Part shown: positions 50,482 through 53,344 of the stretch, piece after piece
How positions within the stretch are numbered: position 1 is the stretch's first letter
Layout of the letters: every line of letters starts with the position of its first letter
Assembly (NCBI GenBank): GCA_003136555.1
Contig: PLEW01000079.1
Location: forward strand, 1-53,344
Reading direction: 5' to 3'
DNA from: Planctomycetota bacterium
GTDB taxonomy: Bacteria > Planctomycetota > UBA11346
DNA: 53,344 bases
Translations under genes and position numbers: made by a program
Notes under the pieces: generated by a model
The model's input: only the letters and a program-made list of their open reading frames with translations
Database searches by the model: none
Told to the model about the DNA's origin: nothing

Positions 50482-52181
50482 CGGATCACCAGGCCACCCC
50501 GCGCGTAGCAGAGAATCAGGTTGGCTTCGCCGTGGGCCAGTCCGAGGCCTGCGATAGCCTCGGTGAAGCGGGCGATATTGGCCGTGGAGGGATTCATCAG
50601 CGCGGATTCCAGGTGGTGCCTCTGCTCGGGATCGGTGATGCCGAGAGCGGCATGCTTGAAGGCATCCAGGATGGCGGTGTCACCGCGGTCACGCACGGCA
50701 TCAGCGTAATCCAGCCGAGCAATCACCATGGGATAGTCGATGCCGATGCCATGCGACGAGTTGGCACTGGCGGTAAGGTCGCCCAGGGTCGCCGCACGGC
50801 CTGCGGGCAGCGAGGCCTCATGCTGATAGTATGCGAGGCGGTCCAATGCGCTGCGGATGTCCTTCTCGTGGCGCTCCAGATCGCCGACGAGGCTTCCATC
50901 GTCGAGCGCAAGCCGGGCAAGCTCCAGGCATGACCTGCGCAGGCTGTCAAGCACGGCGATGGCATCGGGAGCCTGCGCGCCTGCCGCAGGAGCGGTATCG
51001 CCTGTGGTGCGATACGCCGGGAGCCATGCATTGGCGGTCGATGTCGTCCTGCTCTCGGCTGGGGCGGGACGAGCAGCGACTGGGATGGCTGGCCCGGATG
51101 CAGGCGCGTTGGGAGGGAGCGCTGCATGCGGGGACGTGCTGGCGCTGGCCAGAGTGGCAGGTGACGGCTCAGCGGGGGACGGTAGCATGACCGGGGATTT
51201 CCCCGCTTGGGCGGCGATGGATGTGGCCAGGAGATCATCGAGGCGATCTTCCGGACGGGCGGTCGAGAAGGTCGATCCGATGACACGGTTGGCGAGCCGC
51301 TGCCTGACCAGGTCATAGCTCTTCTCGGTCAATGGCACATAGCCGACCTGGGTGACGATCAGGGGCGCCAGCCGCAGATAGGACTGCACCAAGGTGGACA
51401 CTTCGGGACGCTTGTCGAGATCGCTGCGATTGACATAGATGAATATCGGCCTGGATAGCGGTCGGTAGGTGCGATTGGTTATGCTCTCGGTCGAGGGCAT
51501 CACCGGCCCACGGCCATCGTCGACGGGTATGGCGCGGAGCATCGCTGCATTCTGCCTGAAATAGGCATGGCCGAAATACCCGATGGCCTGGTCATGCGTG
51601 ACGATCCCTTGGATGAGCTGCTGGGGGTCCTGGCTGGACCCCGCCAGGTCCGCGCGGATTGCCCGCGCCTTCCCGACGATCGCCTCGGTCATGAAGTCGA
51701 AGGTGCCCGAGTCCTTTCCCATGCTATACAGCTCGATCGGAGCCTCGGGCCAGCCCTGACGGACCTGGGCCCAGGTGGTGATCTTGCTATCAGGCTGCCA
51801 CAGCCTACGCAGCTCCTCGACTGTCAGGGAGGTCACGAAGGTGTTCTTGGTATTCACCACGAAGGTGATCGCATCCAGCGCGATGGGGAGTTCGATGAAG
51901 TCGATGCCATGGCTGGCAGCCACGGCCATCTCCTCGTGATTGATGGGCCGGGAGGCCTCGGCAATAGGTATCTCCCCTGCGATCAGGCGGCGTAGCCCGG
52001 CGCTCGACCCCGAGCAGACGACGGAGGAGATCAGCTGGGGGTTCTCCTGTGATATGCGTTCGGTGACTGCGACGGTGATCGGATAGACGGTGCTCGAACC
52101 TTCGATGAGCACCGCATGGCCGTTCTCAGACGCCAATAACGGATACATAAGAAAGAGCGATAGGAGCAGAAATAGACGCAT
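50478..52181 (-). CDS. PstS-like phosphate-binding protein with C-terminal extension
   Basis: This 567-residue exported protein has a signal peptide (LFLLLSLFLMYPLLA) and a PBP-like domain of the PstS family (about 24-330): phosphate loop IEGSSTVYPITVAV, ASRPINHEEM, FVVNTKNTF with LTVEELRRLW, and SMGKDSGTFDFMTEAI, then IGYFGHAYF. PstS normally feeds PstCA-PstB; no permease or ATPase gene is present. Unlike plain PstS (about 320-350 residues), it has a Pro/Ala/Ser-rich linker (about 335-410) and a 150-residue helical C-terminal domain (SLRRSCLELARLALDD, IARLDYADAVRDRGDTAILD). It heads an operon with a lipoprotein and a DUF4388 protein and diverges from a Ser/Thr kinase, so a phosphate-sensing role rather than transport is inferred. 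Confidence 0.88.
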   Translation of the reverse strand: MRLFLLLSLFLMYPLLASENGHAVLIEGSSTVYPITVAVTERISQENPQLISSVVCSGSSAGLRRLIAGEIPIAEASRPINHEEMAVAASHGIDFIELPIALDAITFVVNTKNTFVTSLTVEELRRLWQPDSKITTWAQVRQGWPEAPIELYSMGKDSGTFDFMTEAIVGKARAIRADLAGSSQDPQQLIQGIVTHDQAIGYFGHAYFRQNAAMLRAIPVDDGRGPVMPSTESITNRTYRPLSRPIFIYVNRSDLDKRPEVSTLVQSYLRLAPLIVTQVGYVPLTEKSYDLVRQRLANRVIGSTFSTARPEDRLDDLLATSIAAQAGKSPVMLPSPAEPSPATLASASTSPHAALPPNAPASGPAIPVAARPAPAESRTTSTANAWLPAYRTTGDTAPAAGAQAPDAIAVLDSLRRSCLELARLALDDGSLVGDLERHEKDIRSALDRLAYYQHEASLPAGRAATLGDLTASANSSHGIGIDYPMVIARLDYADAVRDRGDTAILDAFKHAALGITDPEQRHHLESALMNPSTANIARFTEAIAGLGLAHGEANLILCYARGGLVIR

Positions 52182-52285
52182 GAAGATCCCCTGGCATTGA
52201 TGCTGCGCGCGAGCGTGGCCAGCGATGATAAGCTGCCTACGTCATGGGAAGATCCGGTGACACGGCCAAGTTTTCGTGAAGTGGA

Positions 52286-52298
52286 CGCGAATTTCGCG
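52286..52298. promoter_or_regulatory. palindrome in the divergent PstS-like/kinase region
   Basis: CGCGAA-T-TTCGCG forms two perfect 6-bp arms around one base in the 231-bp intergenic region (52182-52412). A related half site TTCGTGAA lies just before it at 52273-52280. It could be an operator for either direction. No standard promoter is evident. Confidence 0.3.
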
Positions 52299-52412
52299 GG
52301 CGGCGAGGCCGCCATCGGATGCTCATGTGCCACTGGTCCGATCTTCACATCGGCAGCTAGGGTCAGGAATGACCGAAGAGACGACACCGATGGCGACTGG
52401 CGGCAGGCACCC

Positions 52413-53344
52413 ATGACTCCTGGCGATCCCACATCCAAGCGATCAGGAAACCCGGGAAGGGCCGTGAGGCCGGCGCCCCCCGTTCGTCCGGCACGGGATA
52501 TACGCCCGTCGAGCAGCGACGAGAGAGTCCAGGTCTGCGGCTATCACATCCTGCAGATCATCGGCAAAGGGAGCACCGGAACGGTCTATCGTGCAATCCA
52601 GCTGTCGATGCAGCGCGAGGTCGCGCTGAAGGTGCTATCCCCTGAACTGGCGCGCCAGCCGGGATTCTCCGAGCGCTTCGTGCGGGAAGCGCGGGCAGCC
52701 GGGGCGGTGCATCATCCGAATGTCGTGACCTGCTACGATGTGGGGAATGTCGACGGGGTGGTCTATCAGGCGCTGGAGCTGATGTCTGGCGGCGATCTCC
52801 AGCAATTCCTGGATAGACGTGGCGGTGTCCTGCCGATGAAGGACGCGGTCGGCATCGTCATCGAATGCGCGCGCGGCCTGGAAGGGATTCATCGGGCTGG
52901 CTTGGCGCATTGCGACATCAAGCCATCGAACATCTTCATCACCCAGGAGGAGACGATCAAGATCGCCGATCTCGGCCTGGCGCGCTCGATGGGGAACGAC
53001 GAATCGCATGTCCCGGTGGCGGTGTCGGGAAGCCTGACGACGCTCGCGCCGGAACAGCTGGTGGGAGATCCGGCTCCCGATATCAGGGTCGACACCTATG
53101 CCCTCGGCGTCACCCTGTTCATCGCCACCACCGGCCGCTTGCCGTTCGATGCCCTTTCCCGGGACGAGCTCGAGCGTCAGATCCTCGAGGCGCCGGTGCC
53201 GGACCCTCGGGATTTCGATCCCACGCTGCCCATCGGGCTGGCCGCGGTGATCACCAAGTCGATGGCGAAGGATCGCCAAGCCAGATATGCCACCCCGGTG
53301 CAGTTGCGCGAGGATCTCGAACGTCTGCAGTTCGATTTCGCGCC
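52413..53344 (+). CDS. Ser/Thr protein kinase (C-terminus beyond window edge)
   Basis: A frame open to the right edge (310 codons visible). After a Pro/Arg-rich lead of about 40 residues the kinase domain is complete: glycine loop IIGKGSTGTVYRAI, Lys in VALKVL, Glu of helix C in FVREARAAGAV, catalytic loop AHCDIKPSNIFI, ADLGLAR (DFG variant), LTTLAPEQLVG and VDTYALGVTLFIATTGRLPF. The usual HRD Arg is Cys, which makes it a non-RD kinase, whose activation does not need loop phosphorylation through that Arg. The ATG at 52413 has GGCAGG upstream. It diverges from the PstS-like operon, suggesting it takes part in the same signalling path. Extracytoplasmic domains may follow outside the window. Confidence 0.92.
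   Translation, partial: MTPGDPTSKRSGNPGRAVRPAPPVRPARDIRPSSSDERVQVCGYHILQIIGKGSTGTVYRAIQLSMQREVALKVLSPELARQPGFSERFVREARAAGAVHHPNVVTCYDVGNVDGVVYQALELMSGGDLQQFLDRRGGVLPMKDAVGIVIECARGLEGIHRAGLAHCDIKPSNIFITQEETIKIADLGLARSMGNDESHVPVAVSGSLTTLAPEQLVGDPAPDIRVDTYALGVTLFIATTGRLPFDALSRDELERQILEAPVPDPRDFDPTLPIGLAAVITKSMAKDRQARYATPVQLREDLERLQFDFA

Noticed and set aside
1-53344. CRISPR arrays, tRNA or rRNA genes, insertion sequences, integrase-att structures.
   Set aside because: No regularly spaced repeats, no cloverleaf with TTCGANNC-type T-arm outside coding regions, no transposase or integrase motifs were found on reading both strands. This is a by-eye result.

Overview
The window is a high-GC, gene-dense bacterial chromosome segment. 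It carries several families typical of the Planctomycetes-Verrucomicrobia-Lentisphaerae (PVC) superphylum: a DUF1587/1592/1588/1585 'planctomycete cytochrome' protein followed by a DUF1552 protein, a DUF1080 plus PVC-type heme-binding dehydrogenase fusion, ThuA, a PQQ-propeller lipoprotein, DUF5703, and Ser/Thr kinases fused to WD40 propellers. Planctomycetota is my best guess, but the sequence alone does not settle class or genus. I saw no tRNA, rRNA, CRISPR array or insertion sequence.

Layout. (1) 1-3.6 kb: two secreted carbohydrate-active proteins on the minus strand, a DUF5703 protein (cut by the window edge) and a GH87-like beta-helix protein. (2) 4.1-10 kb: acetate/pyruvate metabolism, ackA-pta on the minus strand and a divergent atypical pyruvate kinase. 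(3) 10.3-11.9 kb: small uncharacterised genes and a decayed copy of the pyruvate kinase 3' end. (4) 12-16.6 kb: phospholipase C/acid phosphatase-type phosphoesterase, outer-membrane barrel, old-yellow-enzyme oxidoreductase and PAS-AraC regulator. (5) 16.8-22.9 kb: plus-strand run of secreted degradative or heme proteins (TIM-barrel epimerase-like protein, SGNH esterase with a LacI-type operator, DUF1592-family cytochrome, DUF1552). (6) 23-28.5 kb: a translationally coupled minus-strand operon, UPF0261 (Tm-1-like) / TIM-barrel PEP-hydrolase-like / ThuA / cupin lipoprotein. Divergent from it is a sigma-54 activator whose sensor domain is a paralogue of the operon's own TIM-barrel enzyme. (7) 28.5-39.7 kb: PQQ propeller, beta-helix protein, NodI/NodJ-type ABC exporter, receiver protein and the 1419-residue DUF1080/heme protein. 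(8) 40.1-42.8 kb: ferritin-like di-iron protein, a TPR remnant, a prepilin and an amber-interrupted ECF sigma remnant. (9) 43.1-53.3 kb: a signalling island with CheY, a double receiver, a Ser/Thr kinase-WD40 gene split by an in-frame TAG, a coupled operon of orphan PstS-like sensor / lipoprotein / DUF4388, and a second Ser/Thr kinase running off the right edge.

Most metabolic genes fit a heterotroph that degrades polysaccharides outside the cytoplasm and ferments or overflows to acetate. The most distinctive items are the enzyme-derived sigma-54 regulator beside its paralogous operon, the shared LacI-type operator in front of two glycan genes, and the clustering of decaying genes (pyruvate kinase fragment, TPR remnant, ECF sigma, split kinase) between 11 and 48 kb.
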